NCBI GenBank assembly: GCA_963663945.1
Contig: OY760687.1
Span: forward strand, 3,875,807-3,939,806
Direction: 5' to 3'
Source: Bin87 sp963663945
GTDB taxonomy: Bacteria; Chloroflexota; Dehalococcoidia; Lucifugimonadales; UBA3495
Length of the DNA: 64,000 nt
Part shown: positions 26,337-35,162 of the stretch, one piece after another
Numbering within the stretch: position 1 is the stretch's first letter
Layout: each line of letters opens with the position of its first letter
The notes under the pieces: model-generated
Databases searched by the model: none
The model's input: the letters and a program-made list of their open reading frames with translations, nothing else
What the model was told of the DNA's origin: nothing
Made by a program: the position numbers and the translations under genes

Positions 26337-27533
26337 CTATTCGTCCACGGTCTGGGCGGCGGCCAGGAAGTCGGCGTCGGCGAAATCCGCGAAGCGATCG
26401 GGCAGGAACTCGCTCATGTCGGACACCACGTGGGTCGAGCCGCGCCCGATATAGTCGGCGATGATGCGGCCGGTGATCGGCCCCAGGTGGATGCCCTTGG
26501 TGGTGTGGCCGGTGGCCAGGTAGATGCCATCCCAGCCGGGGACCGGACCGATGATGGGATTGCTGTCGGGGCTCAGGGGGCGGGAACCGGCAAGCTGCTG
26601 CACCAACTCGGCGCGCTCCAGGTCGGGCAAGACGTCGATGGCGCGCTGTAGCAGTTCCAGCCGGGCGCTCTCGGTAGGCTGGCGGTCGAACTCCTCCCCG
26701 GCGAAGAGACTTCGCTGGTCGTAGTCCCGGCCGCCGGTGCTGCCCACGCTGGTGAGGCCGTCCAGCCGGCTGATCATGTGTCCACGCTTGGGCGAGCTGA
26801 TCAGCACCGGCAGGGACTCTCCCGGGTAGTTGAGCAGGAGGCGTTCGCCCTTCATGGGCCGGACCGGAACCGGGAAGCCCAGCCAGGGTGTGAAGGCCCG
26901 GCTCCAGGTGCCGGCGGCCACCACCACCGCGCCGCAGTGCATGTCCCCGGACGCGGTTTTGACGCCGGAGATCGTGGAGCCGCTGGCCAGCAGGAGGCCG
27001 GTTACCTCGCGGTGCATGATGCTGGCGCCCTTCAGCTCGGCGCCACGGGCCAGGGCCAGGTTGAATCGGTAGCTGTCGAGCTGCGCGGACTCGTCCTCGT
27101 ACACGGCGCCGAGGATGGAAAGGGAGAGGCGCGGCTCTATGGATTGGACTTCCCCAGCGTCGATCCAGCGCATGTTGACGTGCGGCTGCTGCCAGGCCAT
27201 CAACTCTTTGATCAGGTCAGCCTCGTCGTCATCCAGAGCCAGTCGGAGGGACGGGCGACGCTGATAGAGCAGGTCCATGCCGGTGGCAGCTTCCAGCTCG
27301 GGGACGATTTCCGGAAACTCGGCGTAGGAAGCCCGCGCGAGTTCGAAGGACGCACCGGGGGAGAACTCGGCGCCCAGCAGGCTCAGCGAGCCAGTGGCGT
27401 GGGCGGAGGCCCCGCTGCCGATGGCTTCGCGCTCCAGCAACGTCACCCTGACGCCTTCCCTGGCCAGATAATAGGCGACCGAGCAGCCGACGACGCCGGC
27501 GCCGATGACGATTACGTCCGCAGTTTCAGGCAA
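26337..27533 (-). CDS. FAD-dependent oxidoreductase (DAO family)
   Basis: A 398-aa flavoenzyme of the D-amino acid/glycine/sarcosine oxidase family. The dinucleotide motif VIVIGAGVVGCSVAYYLAREG is followed by the Glu end of strand 2 (LLERE). VVVAAGTWS and the C-terminal GIYLATGHTTKGIHLGPITG are typical. The substrate is a secondary or alpha amine, not determined. It ends 3 bp from the convergent deacetylase-type gene. Upstream (27534-27861) lies a palindromic repeat rather than a clear promoter. Confidence 0.9.
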   Translation of the reverse strand: MPETADVIVIGAGVVGCSVAYYLAREGVRVTLLEREAIGSGASAHATGSLSLLGAEFSPGASFELARASYAEFPEIVPELEAATGMDLLYQRRPSLRLALDDDEADLIKELMAWQQPHVNMRWIDAGEVQSIEPRLSLSILGAVYEDESAQLDSYRFNLALARGAELKGASIMHREVTGLLLASGSTISGVKTASGDMHCGAVVVAAGTWSRAFTPWLGFPVPVRPMKGERLLLNYPGESLPVLISSPKRGHMISRLDGLTSVGSTGGRDYDQRSLFAGEEFDRQPTESARLELLQRAIDVLPDLERAELVQQLAGSRPLSPDSNPIIGPVPGWDGIYLATGHTTKGIHLGPITGRIIADYIGRGSTHVVSDMSEFLPDRFADFADADFLAAAQTVDE

Positions 27534-27595
27534 TCTCTTGTACTCCGTTGAGCGTGTTCGGTGTTATCGACATGGGCTGCGGGAGCGTCATGCTG

Positions 27596-27737
27596 CCTCA
27601 CGCGTACCCAGTTTGCGGCTGGTAAACGTCAGAATCAGGATTTTCAAGATTTATGGATTATCAGGATTGGAACCGCACTGTAATGGATATCTCCCAATCC
27701 TGCTCAATCATAAAATCCCGTAAATCCTGATTCTGAT
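27596..27737. repeat. Palindromic repeat A, copy 3, with left outer arm
   Basis: The inner palindrome 27628-27737 starts GTCAGAATCAGGATT and ends AATCCTGATTCTGAT. On its left, 27596-27614 is CCTCACGCGTACCCAGTTT, identical to the reverse complement of the right arm of element B (15131-15149). No matching right arm is seen, so this copy is one-sided. It sits between a FAD oxidoreductase and an alpha/beta hydrolase. Confidence 0.82.
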
Positions 27738-27783
27738 AATTCGCGAAAGCCACATTAAGCCGGCCTCGCAGCAGAAATGCAGG

Positions 27784-27835
27784 CGCCCCGCCTTTCCTGT
27801 CGGTCACCGGGCGAAGACAGGAGGGCGGCGGGGCG
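27784..27835 (-). terminator. Hairpin downstream of alpha/beta hydrolase
   Basis: The arms CGCCCCGCC...TCCTGTC and GACAGGA...GGCGGGGCG fold into a long GC hairpin about 25 bp past the stop of the minus-strand hydrolase gene. No U-run follows. It probably ends or stabilises that transcript. Confidence 0.5.
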
Positions 27836-27861
27836 TGGACGGCTTCAGCGGCCTGGATTCG

Positions 27862-28620
27862 TCAGGCTGGGGTAGCTGCCGGCTGGTGGGCCTTCAGGAA
27901 ACGGCGAGCGTGCGCCACCGCCTCGTCGATGTGCTCCTGGCTGTCCTTCCACGGATAGATGGTCATCTCGGAGTTCGGGGCGAGATCGGCGACTTCCTTG
28001 GCGACCGCATACGGGTGCGCCGGCACGTCTTCGGGCGCGACCAGGATCGGGGTCTGCAGGTTGCGCACGAAATCGCGGTCAACGGTGAACACGAAGTCCG
28101 CGCGGTTGGTGTACATGTTCGTTAAGAAGTCATGCACCATGTCCATGGTTATATCCGGACGTTTCTCGCAGAGCGGCGGTCCCCAACCCGCGATGTTGTT
28201 CTGGTAGAAGAGGTCCGGCAACTCTGGCCGGAATCCGCTGGGCTGCATGAACGCGACGGCAACGATGCGGTCTGAGGCCAGCCGGAGCAGGTTGTGCATC
28301 ATCGGGCCGCCGATGCAGAACCCCATGACCATGAACTCGCCGATGCCGAGAAAGTCCATGAGGCCAAGCTGGTCTTCGGAGTAGGCGTCCCAGGGACGGT
28401 CGATCTCCAGCGGGCCGGTGGACTGGCCCGGGGGCGCGTTGCGCAGGTCGGCGGCGATGACGCGGAAGTCGTTCTTGAAGGCTTCCATGGGGTTGAAAGG
28501 ATGCGTCTGCAGGCCGGCCACGGTGGAGTTGAGCCCACCGCCCGGGACGATCAGCAGGGGAAATCCCGAACCGACCTCTTCGTAATAGATGCGGGTGTCG
28601 CCTCTTTCGTAGAACGGCAT
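27862..28620 (-). CDS. Alpha/beta hydrolase with cysteine at the nucleophile elbow
   Basis: A 252-aa alpha/beta hydrolase. The oxyanion-hole segment is LLIVPGGG and the nucleophile elbow reads GFCIGG, with Cys in place of the usual Ser. The late acid is in the ILVAPEDVPAHPY region and the His in DSQEHIDEAVAHARRF. A Cys nucleophile is characteristic of dienelactone hydrolases of chlorocatechol pathways, though the overall sequence looks like a generic hydrolase. The start is MPFYERGDTR with GGAGG 10 nt upstream; an earlier in-frame start is unsupported. Product: an esterase, lactonase or non-catalytic relative. Confidence 0.85.
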   Translation of the reverse strand: MPFYERGDTRIYYEEVGSGFPLLIVPGGGLNSTVAGLQTHPFNPMEAFKNDFRVIAADLRNAPPGQSTGPLEIDRPWDAYSEDQLGLMDFLGIGEFMVMGFCIGGPMMHNLLRLASDRIVAVAFMQPSGFRPELPDLFYQNNIAGWGPPLCEKRPDITMDMVHDFLTNMYTNRADFVFTVDRDFVRNLQTPILVAPEDVPAHPYAVAKEVADLAPNSEMTIYPWKDSQEHIDEAVAHARRFLKAHQPAATPA

Positions 28621-28777
28621 GGCAGTGGTCCTCCGTCGGGGATGTGTGAAGCTAACTGGGCAAACCGTTAGCTGGCGGTTCGAGATGCCGGTACAACAGG
28701 TCAACCTGGCACGGCGCCAGTGACTGCGCTCCAGCGGTTCGATGTGACGCTGAATCTATGCCACGTCGCCTCGAAGG

Positions 28778-29353
28778 TCAATTCTGCGGTTCGTCCTCCT
28801 GAAACTTGGTCCACTCGTCGAACACCGGGAACGGCCGGGGCAGAACTCCGTGGGGATCCTCAATGCGAAAGGCGATCTTTTCAGGATCCTGGACATTCCT
28901 CACCGCGATCGTAACGCCGATTACATCAATGCAGTTTTCACACTCGTTGGGGAGCGTTTGGCGAGTGCGTGGCGATATCAGGATGAGCCTGACTTCCCGA
29001 ACCGTTGCCGTGCGGTCAACCAGGTAATCGTCCGCAATGATCTCCCATTCGTTGAGGGCGTGACCACCCTCGGAATACTGGGCCCACAACGACAAGGGCC
29101 CGGAGAAATCGAGCACTACACCCTTCCTGGGGCTGCCATCAACGTGCGGATCGAATTGCCGGAACGAGCGGTTCGCCAGCTCGCCTTTGGCTCTCGCGAC
29201 TTCGTACTCGGTCGACAGGTCGACGGAAGTCGACCCGCCACACGCCGCAGCCACCAATAACAGGAGACCGCACGCAGCAACCGCACCGCCGGTCTTCAAT
29301 GTCGCGTTACCGTTGATTGCGCGTCGCATGAGCGAGGACCAAACGGCAGTCAC
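28778..29353 (-). CDS. Putative lipoprotein, function unknown
   Basis: A 191-aa protein with a long hydrophobic N-terminal segment ending in a lipobox (LLLLVAAACGG), so it is probably lipid-anchored outside the membrane. The mature part is acidic with two Cys in NECENCIDV that could form a disulfide or bind metal. No family is recognised. The start is a GTG three nt after the upstream epimerase stop, with GGAG at good spacing inside that gene, so translation is coupled. It is the last gene of an amidase-epimerase-lipoprotein operon. Confidence 0.7.
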   Translation of the reverse strand: MTAVWSSLMRRAINGNATLKTGGAVAACGLLLLVAAACGGSTSVDLSTEYEVARAKGELANRSFRQFDPHVDGSPRKGVVLDFSGPLSLWAQYSEGGHALNEWEIIADDYLVDRTATVREVRLILISPRTRQTLPNECENCIDVIGVTIAVRNVQDPEKIAFRIEDPHGVLPRPFPVFDEWTKFQEDEPQN

Positions 29354-29356
29354 AAT

Positions 29357-30187
29357 TCATCTCCAATCATGGCGAGGTTTCCAGCCCAGCATCCGCTGCG
29401 CTTTTGCCGTGCTGATCACGCTGGCGACGCCCTCCAACCCGTCGCGTATTTCCACCCGGTCGCTGAAGTTGCGCTTGACCAGGTCGATCGTGGGCTCGGC
29501 AAACCGGCTGGAGGGCTGGGCGAGCATGAAGGCTTCGTACTCCTCGATCTCCACATCCAGCGCCAGAACGTGCGCTTCAGCCACGTCCCGGGCGTCGGCG
29601 TAGGCCCACATGACCAGCGTCAGGGGCTCCTCCGGCGTGGGCGCCGGCCAGGGGAACTCCTCCTGCACCTCGGGCAGCGCGACGTTGGTGAAGCGGAGGC
29701 TGACCACGGTGGTGTCCGAGTTGCGCGCGATCATCCTACCGATGTCCTCGCCGACCTGCTTGGTCAGGCCGTAGGGCTCGAAGGGCATCATGGGATGTTC
29801 CTCGTCCAGCGGCAGGTACAGCGGGACGAAGGCGTTGCCATCGTGGGCCCAGCCCATGCCGAAAGCGCTGGAGGAGAACACCACGCGGCGCAGCCCCAAC
29901 TCCGCCGCGGACATCATGACGTTGAAGTCGGCGGTCACGTTGTTCTCGAAAATGACCCTGGGTTCTGCTCGCTGCGGTCCGGGAATGGCTCCCATGTGAA
30001 TTACGGCTTCCGCGCCGTTAAGGATTTCTGCCACCGCCCCGGCGTCGCCGAGTTCGCAGCGCACGAACTCCGTCGGAAGGTCATCGGCAGCCAGTTGGTC
30101 CGTTGCCAGGACCTCCCGGCCCTGGTCCACCAGCAACTGCACGACGCGGCGTCCCAGCCTTCCGGCCGCTCCGGTTACTACTATCAT
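29357..30187 (-). CDS. NAD-dependent epimerase/dehydratase (extended SDR)
   Basis: A 276-aa extended SDR. The cofactor motif is VTGAAGRLGRRVV, followed by VIHMGAIPGP. The Tyr/Lys of the catalytic triad is in EPYGLTKQVGE and the Ser in VFSSSAFGMG. Such proteins act on nucleotide sugars, uronates or other hydroxy compounds; the short length and sequence are closer to the uronate dehydrogenase-like group. GGAGG precedes the ATG. It lies 23 bp after the amidase stop and 3 nt before the lipoprotein start. Confidence 0.88.
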   Translation of the reverse strand: MIVVTGAAGRLGRRVVQLLVDQGREVLATDQLAADDLPTEFVRCELGDAGAVAEILNGAEAVIHMGAIPGPQRAEPRVIFENNVTADFNVMMSAAELGLRRVVFSSSAFGMGWAHDGNAFVPLYLPLDEEHPMMPFEPYGLTKQVGEDIGRMIARNSDTTVVSLRFTNVALPEVQEEFPWPAPTPEEPLTLVMWAYADARDVAEAHVLALDVEIEEYEAFMLAQPSSRFAEPTIDLVKRNFSDRVEIRDGLEGVASVISTAKAQRMLGWKPRHDWR

Positions 30188-30210
30188 TGGTTCCTCCGGC
30201 TGGCTCTGCT

Positions 30211-31716
30211 CTAATTGTTGCGGTCATAAGCGTCGGCTGCCCGAAGCACCGTCGCGTCATCCCCCGTGCGGCCGATCAGCATCATGCCGATGGGCAGGCC
30301 GTCGGATGTTCCGCAGGGCACCGAGATGGCCGGGTGGCCGGTCACGTCGAAGGGGCAGGTGTTGGGGATCATCTCCAGCGCCCGGTCGGTGTACTCCTGG
30401 CGGCTGCAATCGGCCGGCGGGATGACCGTGGCCTTCATGGGCAGGGTAGGCATCACCAGCAGGTCGTACTCGCTGAGCGCCTGGTCGTAGGCGGCCGTGA
30501 GCGACCGGGCCAGGTTCTGCGCCTTGGCGTAGTAGCGGCCGTGGTACCGGTCCTGCATGTACTGCCCCATGAGCACCACCAGTTTGGTGGTTTCCGAAAG
30601 GTCGTCGGCCCGGGTCTGCCAGCCGCGGGCGTACACGTCCAGCAATCCGGTGGTGTAGTGACCCTTCCAGTTGGTGCCCATGCTGTTGCCGGCCACCATG
30701 AGCATGGTTGCCCCCTCCACGGCGATGGCCCGCCAGACGTGGATGCCGTCGCGGTGCCAGGGTATGGAGACCGTTCCCACCTCCGCCCCCATGCTCTCGA
30801 ACGAGCGGGCCGCGTTTTCTACCGCTTGGTCCACATCCGCTTCAGACTCCGGCAGACCGAAACCTTCCTGCACGATTCCAATGCGCAGCCCCGACACGTC
30901 GCCGGTCAGCGCCTGGGTGTAGGCCTGCCCGTTCAGACTGCCGCTCTGCCTGGGATCAAGACCGTCGGGGCCAGCGATGGCCTCGAGCATCAGGGCCACG
31001 TCGGCGGCGGTTCTCGCCATTGGGCCAGTATGGTCCAGGGTAAGTTCGATGGGGAAGACGCCCGTGTAGGGCACCAGGCCGTAGGTCGGCTTGAGCCCGT
31101 AGATGCCGCACCAGCTTGCCGGAATGCGGATCGACCCGCCCTGGTCGCCGCCAATGGCCATGTCCACCTCGCCCGACGCGACGAGCGCCGCGCTGCCGCT
31201 GGAGGAACCGCCGGCGGTGCGTGCGTGGTCGTGGGGATTGCGAACCGGCCCGGTGTCCGACGTGTGGCTGCCGCCGGAGAAGCAAAGGCTTTCGCACACC
31301 GCCTTGCCCTTTATGGAGCCGCCGGCGTCCAGGATTCGCGTGACGATGGTGGCGTCCACGTCCGGAACGTAGCCTTCCAGCACGCTGGTGCCGTTCATCA
31401 TGGGAATACCGGCGACGCAGACGTTGTCCTTGATAGCCACGCTCTTGCCGGAGAGGATCCCTCCCTGAGGTCCAACAATTTCGGAGCGCCAGTACCAGGC
31501 TCCCAGAGGGTTGTCTTCCGGCTGGGGTCGCGCTCCTGGAGAGCGCGGGTATTTGACCGGCAGGCTGGGCGCAGTGAGCTGGTCCAGCCGTGCATACGAG
31601 TCGAGGATTGGCTGGCTCAGCTCGATGTAGGAATCGACATCGGCCGGCGAAGGGTTCAGGTTGTAGGCGTCGGCGATGCGGAAAATCTCTTCGACAGTGG
31701 GTTGCCTTACCGCCAT
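30211..31716 (-). CDS. Amidase signature family hydrolase
   Basis: A 501-aa amidase signature enzyme. The catalytic Lys is in SVAIKDNVCVAG, the cis-Ser in AGGSSSGSAALV and the nucleophile Ser in GGDQGGSIRIPAS. Length and architecture are full. It hydrolyses an amide or ester of unknown identity. It is not a GatA, since no gatB/gatC genes accompany it. The start MAVRQPTVEEIF has GGAGG 9 nt upstream and is preferred over a start 35 codons earlier. It is the first gene of a three-gene operon. Confidence 0.92.
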   Translation of the reverse strand: MAVRQPTVEEIFRIADAYNLNPSPADVDSYIELSQPILDSYARLDQLTAPSLPVKYPRSPGARPQPEDNPLGAWYWRSEIVGPQGGILSGKSVAIKDNVCVAGIPMMNGTSVLEGYVPDVDATIVTRILDAGGSIKGKAVCESLCFSGGSHTSDTGPVRNPHDHARTAGGSSSGSAALVASGEVDMAIGGDQGGSIRIPASWCGIYGLKPTYGLVPYTGVFPIELTLDHTGPMARTAADVALMLEAIAGPDGLDPRQSGSLNGQAYTQALTGDVSGLRIGIVQEGFGLPESEADVDQAVENAARSFESMGAEVGTVSIPWHRDGIHVWRAIAVEGATMLMVAGNSMGTNWKGHYTTGLLDVYARGWQTRADDLSETTKLVVLMGQYMQDRYHGRYYAKAQNLARSLTAAYDQALSEYDLLVMPTLPMKATVIPPADCSRQEYTDRALEMIPNTCPFDVTGHPAISVPCGTSDGLPIGMMLIGRTGDDATVLRAADAYDRNN

Positions 31717-31870
31717 GATGTAACCTCCGGTTTGGGTTGCACGACTTCCAGCGACTATACTACGGGAGGACGAGTCCGACCCAAATACCGTTGCCAGTTC
31801 AGTAAAATCTAAATCAACCACATGGAACGGAGCCAGGCGAGACTGACAACTCAGCCGGGAGACGAATCAG

Positions 31871-32662
31871 ATGCAACGTCACGACCCCAAGGCTCTGCGC
31901 ATAGCGAAAGCAGTGCAGCAGCGTGAGCAGCCCGAGCTCGTCATCCTCTTCGGCTCCCGCGCTCGCGGTGACCACGAGGAACTGATGTCGGATATCGACG
32001 TGATGCTGGTACAGGACACCGAGCCTGACGACGCCATCCAAAAGGCCGCCGCCGCCGCCGCCGCCAGGGTCGCCTGGGAGACCTACGGACGGGAAGTGCC
32101 GGTGGAACTGGTGTGGAGAACCATCGAAGAGTTCAGGCACAACCGCCGGTACGTGAACAGCGTCGAGACCCACGCCGTAAAGGACGGAATCGTCATGCCC
32201 AGGGATCCGAACCAGTACGGCTCGTCACAATACGAAGACGAGGACACCGAATACTCTTACCACTGGGAGAGCTACGAAATACTCATCGAAAGAGCAGAGG
32301 CGCACCTGTCCGCATTCCAGTCGCTAGCAAGCAACGGCCAGCCCGACTTCCCGATAGGCCAGCAGGCCCACTTCGCCCTGGAGTGCGGATTGAAGGCCCT
32401 TTTGGAAGCCCGAAGGATTCTCTATGGCTACAACCATAGCATGGCGGACCTGCTGGGCACGCTTCGCCACTTCCATCCCGAAATGCGCGACTTCCGCTTG
32501 TCCATAGCCCCAGACATCTACACGGAGTATGCGGGACGACTCGGCTACCGAGCGCGACGGCAACCGCGTCTGACCGACCAGCCGAACTACCTCGAAAAGA
32601 CCGTCGCCGACGCCCAGTTTCTGATTGAGCGGGCCCAAGCCGCGAGAGAAGAAGCCGGCTAA
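31871..32662 (+). CDS. MNT nucleotidyltransferase-HEPN domain fusion
   Basis: A 263-aa protein fusing two halves of a known toxin-antitoxin pair. Residues 1-100 form a minimal nucleotidyltransferase with LFGSRARGDHEELMSDIDVM (GS motif and the DxD). Residues 130-255 form a HEPN domain ending in ARRILYGYNHSMADLL, with an R-X6-H spacing. In separate MNT/HEPN systems the MNT protein AMPylates the HEPN RNase to silence it; here both are in cis. GGAGA is upstream of the ATG. It stands alone, divergent from the amidase operon and followed by gamma-glutamyltransferase. Confidence 0.82.
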   Translation: MQRHDPKALRIAKAVQQREQPELVILFGSRARGDHEELMSDIDVMLVQDTEPDDAIQKAAAAAAARVAWETYGREVPVELVWRTIEEFRHNRRYVNSVETHAVKDGIVMPRDPNQYGSSQYEDEDTEYSYHWESYEILIERAEAHLSAFQSLASNGQPDFPIGQQAHFALECGLKALLEARRILYGYNHSMADLLGTLRHFHPEMRDFRLSIAPDIYTEYAGRLGYRARRQPRLTDQPNYLEKTVADAQFLIERAQAAREEAG

Positions 32663-32713
32663 AAACAAGCCGCCCCAACCGAGAAGCAAATATCCCAAAC
32701 ACGGAGGCCGAAT

Positions 32714-34474
32714 ATGCCAGTCAAAGGGACCACGATGACCAGTTATCGTCCGCTGATGCAGGGTGTCAACGGAATGGTCGCCGCCAGCCACCCCAGCGCG
32801 GCCATGGCCGGCCTGGAAGTGCTCAAGAAGGGCGGCAACGCCATCGACGCCGGCGTCGCCGTTGGCCTGGCGCTGAATGTCGTACACGTCGATGATTGCA
32901 GCTTCCTGGGCGTTGCGCCCACGGTCATATACCTGGCCGATCGGAATGAGGTCGTCACCGTTGACGGTCTCGGGGTCTGGCCCCAGGCCGCCTCGGTAGA
33001 TTACTTCCGCAAACACCACGGGGGCAGGATGCCGGCTGGCGTTCTATCGTCGCTCACGCCCGCTGCCGCTGATTCGTGGATCACCTCTCTGTCGAAGTTC
33101 GGCACGATGACCTTCGGGCAGGTGGCGAGCGCGGCCATCGATTTGGCCGGGAACGGCTTTCCCATGTTCCGCTACCTGGCCGGCCGGTTCAAGACCGCCT
33201 TCGACCAGTACAACGCCTACCCGTCAACTGCGGAGGTTTATCTGCCCGGCGGCCACGCTCCGAAGCAGGGCGAGATGTTCTACCAGAAGGACCTCGCCGC
33301 CACCCTGTCCAGGCTCGCCGACATTGAGGCATCCAACGCCGGCAAGGGTCGGGATGCCGCGCTCAAGGCGGCCCGGGATTACATCTACACCGGCGAACTG
33401 GCCCACAAGATCGTTGCGTTCAACCAGGAGATGGGCGGGCTCCTCACCGAGGAAGACCTGGCGCGGTATCACGTCCAGGTGGCGCCGCCCGTGACCGTGA
33501 ATTACAAGGGCTACGACGTCTACAGCACCGGGCCTTGGGGCCAGGGGCCGACGTTCCCGCAAGCCCTCAAGATCCTCGAGGGGTTCGACCTGGCGTCCAT
33601 GGGCCACAACTCGGCCCAGTACATCCACACGGTGAGCCAGGCTCTTAACCTGGCCTTTGCCGACCGCGAGCGGTATGTGGGAGACCCTGATTTCGTGGAC
33701 GTGCCGATCAACGAGATGCTGTCTGAGGAGTACCTGGCCAAGCGCCGGTCCCTCATCGACCCGGACATCGCCTGGCCGGGCACGCCTCCGGCGGGAGACC
33801 CGCGTAAGGGCAAAGCAACTGTCGACGGCGCTCCACAGTCACCCCGGGAAGCAGCGACCCCAGTGGGTACCGCCGGCGTCAGCGGGGGCGGTACGTCATA
33901 CTTCGCCGTCATCGACCGGGATGGAAACATCTTCTCCTGCACGCCCAGCGAAGGCACCAAGAACGGCGGGCCGATAATACCGGGCACCGGCCTGGCTTTC
34001 TCGCTGAGAGGCACCCAGTCCAAGCTGGACGAAGGGCATCCGGCCTCAGTTCAGGGAGGCAAGCGGCCTCGGCTCACTCCGGCGCCGGCCCTGGTCGTGC
34101 GCGACGGCGAACCCGTGATGGCCCTGGGAGCCCACGGCGGCGACCATATCCCGCAAGGCACGCTGCAACTGCTGTTGAACGTCCTGGAATTCGGCCGCGA
34201 CTCCCAGGAGGCCGTGGAGGAACCTCGGTTCTACAGCTACAACTTCCCCAGTTCCAACTGGGCATCGCGATATGATCCCGGAATGCTGCGGCTGGAAGGT
34301 CGCATTTCCGACGAGGTGGTAGATGGCCTGCGTCAGAAGGGGCATACGATAGAACAGTATCCGGACTGGTGGGAGGGTTCAGCCCTGTACTGCGTCATCA
34401 CGCGCAACCCGGAAACCGGGGTGCTGCAGGGCGGCGCGGACCCGCGATGCGAGGCCTACGCCGTGGGGTTCTAG
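32714..34474 (+). CDS. Gamma-glutamyltransferase family protein
   Basis: A 586-aa Ntn-hydrolase of the gamma-glutamyltranspeptidase family. It begins MVAASHPSAAMAGLEVLKKGGNAIDA (quoted in part), has the autoprocessing region GGTSYFAVIDRDGNIFS with the catalytic Thr, and the later PRLTPAPALVVRDG. No signal peptide is visible, unlike periplasmic GGT, so it may be a cytoplasmic acylase or glutathione-conjugate hydrolase. GGAGG precedes the ATG. It follows the MNT-HEPN gene by 51 bp on the same strand but shows no functional link. Confidence 0.9.
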   Translation: MPVKGTTMTSYRPLMQGVNGMVAASHPSAAMAGLEVLKKGGNAIDAGVAVGLALNVVHVDDCSFLGVAPTVIYLADRNEVVTVDGLGVWPQAASVDYFRKHHGGRMPAGVLSSLTPAAADSWITSLSKFGTMTFGQVASAAIDLAGNGFPMFRYLAGRFKTAFDQYNAYPSTAEVYLPGGHAPKQGEMFYQKDLAATLSRLADIEASNAGKGRDAALKAARDYIYTGELAHKIVAFNQEMGGLLTEEDLARYHVQVAPPVTVNYKGYDVYSTGPWGQGPTFPQALKILEGFDLASMGHNSAQYIHTVSQALNLAFADRERYVGDPDFVDVPINEMLSEEYLAKRRSLIDPDIAWPGTPPAGDPRKGKATVDGAPQSPREAATPVGTAGVSGGGTSYFAVIDRDGNIFSCTPSEGTKNGGPIIPGTGLAFSLRGTQSKLDEGHPASVQGGKRPRLTPAPALVVRDGEPVMALGAHGGDHIPQGTLQLLLNVLEFGRDSQEAVEEPRFYSYNFPSSNWASRYDPGMLRLEGRISDEVVDGLRQKGHTIEQYPDWWEGSALYCVITRNPETGVLQGGADPRCEAYAVGF

Positions 34475-34550
34475 TGTCGGAGCAAACAGTGGTTATCCAG
34501 TTCGACGCAACAGGTGTCTGATCAGGGAACTTGACCGTCCCGAAGCCGGA

Positions 34551-35162
34551 CTAGGCTTCGGGACGGGTGTTTGCGGGCGGCGGATTGCATTGTGCATCGG
34601 ATACCCGTGGTGATAATCTCGGATGCCCGGCGGGGTCTTCTGCATCCTCGCGCCACCAACGGGCTTTGCAAATCCACTGGGACAAGATGTTGGCAGCGTA
34701 TGCAGGTTCATCACCAATCTCAGCGATGATCTTCAAGGTCGCGACGTGCTTATTGTCGAATAGCCGCGTTCCACGGCTCAGGTCATAAATTTCCCACGAT
34801 GATCCATAGACCAGGACACCGACTCCGTACGTAGCTCCCCGGACGCATTCCCGCAGCCTGATCCTGCCGTATCTTCGCCGCGTGTAAGACGACTGGACGT
34901 TGATGTAGACCGCGATATCGCCCTGGTCGTCAAACAGCGCGTAATCAACGCGGCCTCTCCTTCCCAGGGCGTGTTCGGGACCGCACTCCCAGGGCAACCA
35001 GGTGCGCCATCCCAAATCCCAAAGGATCGGGTCAATCATCGCGTATTTGATCGCGGCCTCGGACCGGGAAGGTCGGCGGGTGATTTGGTGGGTAGCTTCC
35101 ATCACTTGCCGGACAGTGCTTTCCACGGCGGCGTTGTCATTCGCGTTTCTTTCCTGTTCCAT
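34551..35162 (-). CDS. HsdR N-terminal-like (restriction-fold) orphan protein
   Basis: A 203-aa protein resembling the N-terminal nuclease-fold domain found in type I restriction subunits and relatives: AAIKYAMIDPILWDLGW, then GRVDYALFDDQGDIAVYINVQS. In active members the last strand carries E-X-K; here it reads I-N-V-Q, so the catalytic site appears degraded. No methylase or specificity gene is nearby. The ribosome site is weak. It could be a relic of a restriction or defence gene or a DNA-binding domain with lost catalysis. The tail after residue 170 is Pro-rich and low in structure. Confidence 0.55.
   Translation of the reverse strand: MEQERNANDNAAVESTVRQVMEATHQITRRPSRSEAAIKYAMIDPILWDLGWRTWLPWECGPEHALGRRGRVDYALFDDQGDIAVYINVQSSYTRRRYGRIRLRECVRGATYGVGVLVYGSSWEIYDLSRGTRLFDNKHVATLKIIAEIGDEPAYAANILSQWICKARWWREDAEDPAGHPRLSPRVSDAQCNPPPANTRPEA

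Noticed and set aside
30103..31812. A 569-codon plus-strand frame opposite the amidase
   Set aside because: The amidase signature and catalytic triad are on the minus strand; this frame has no motifs.
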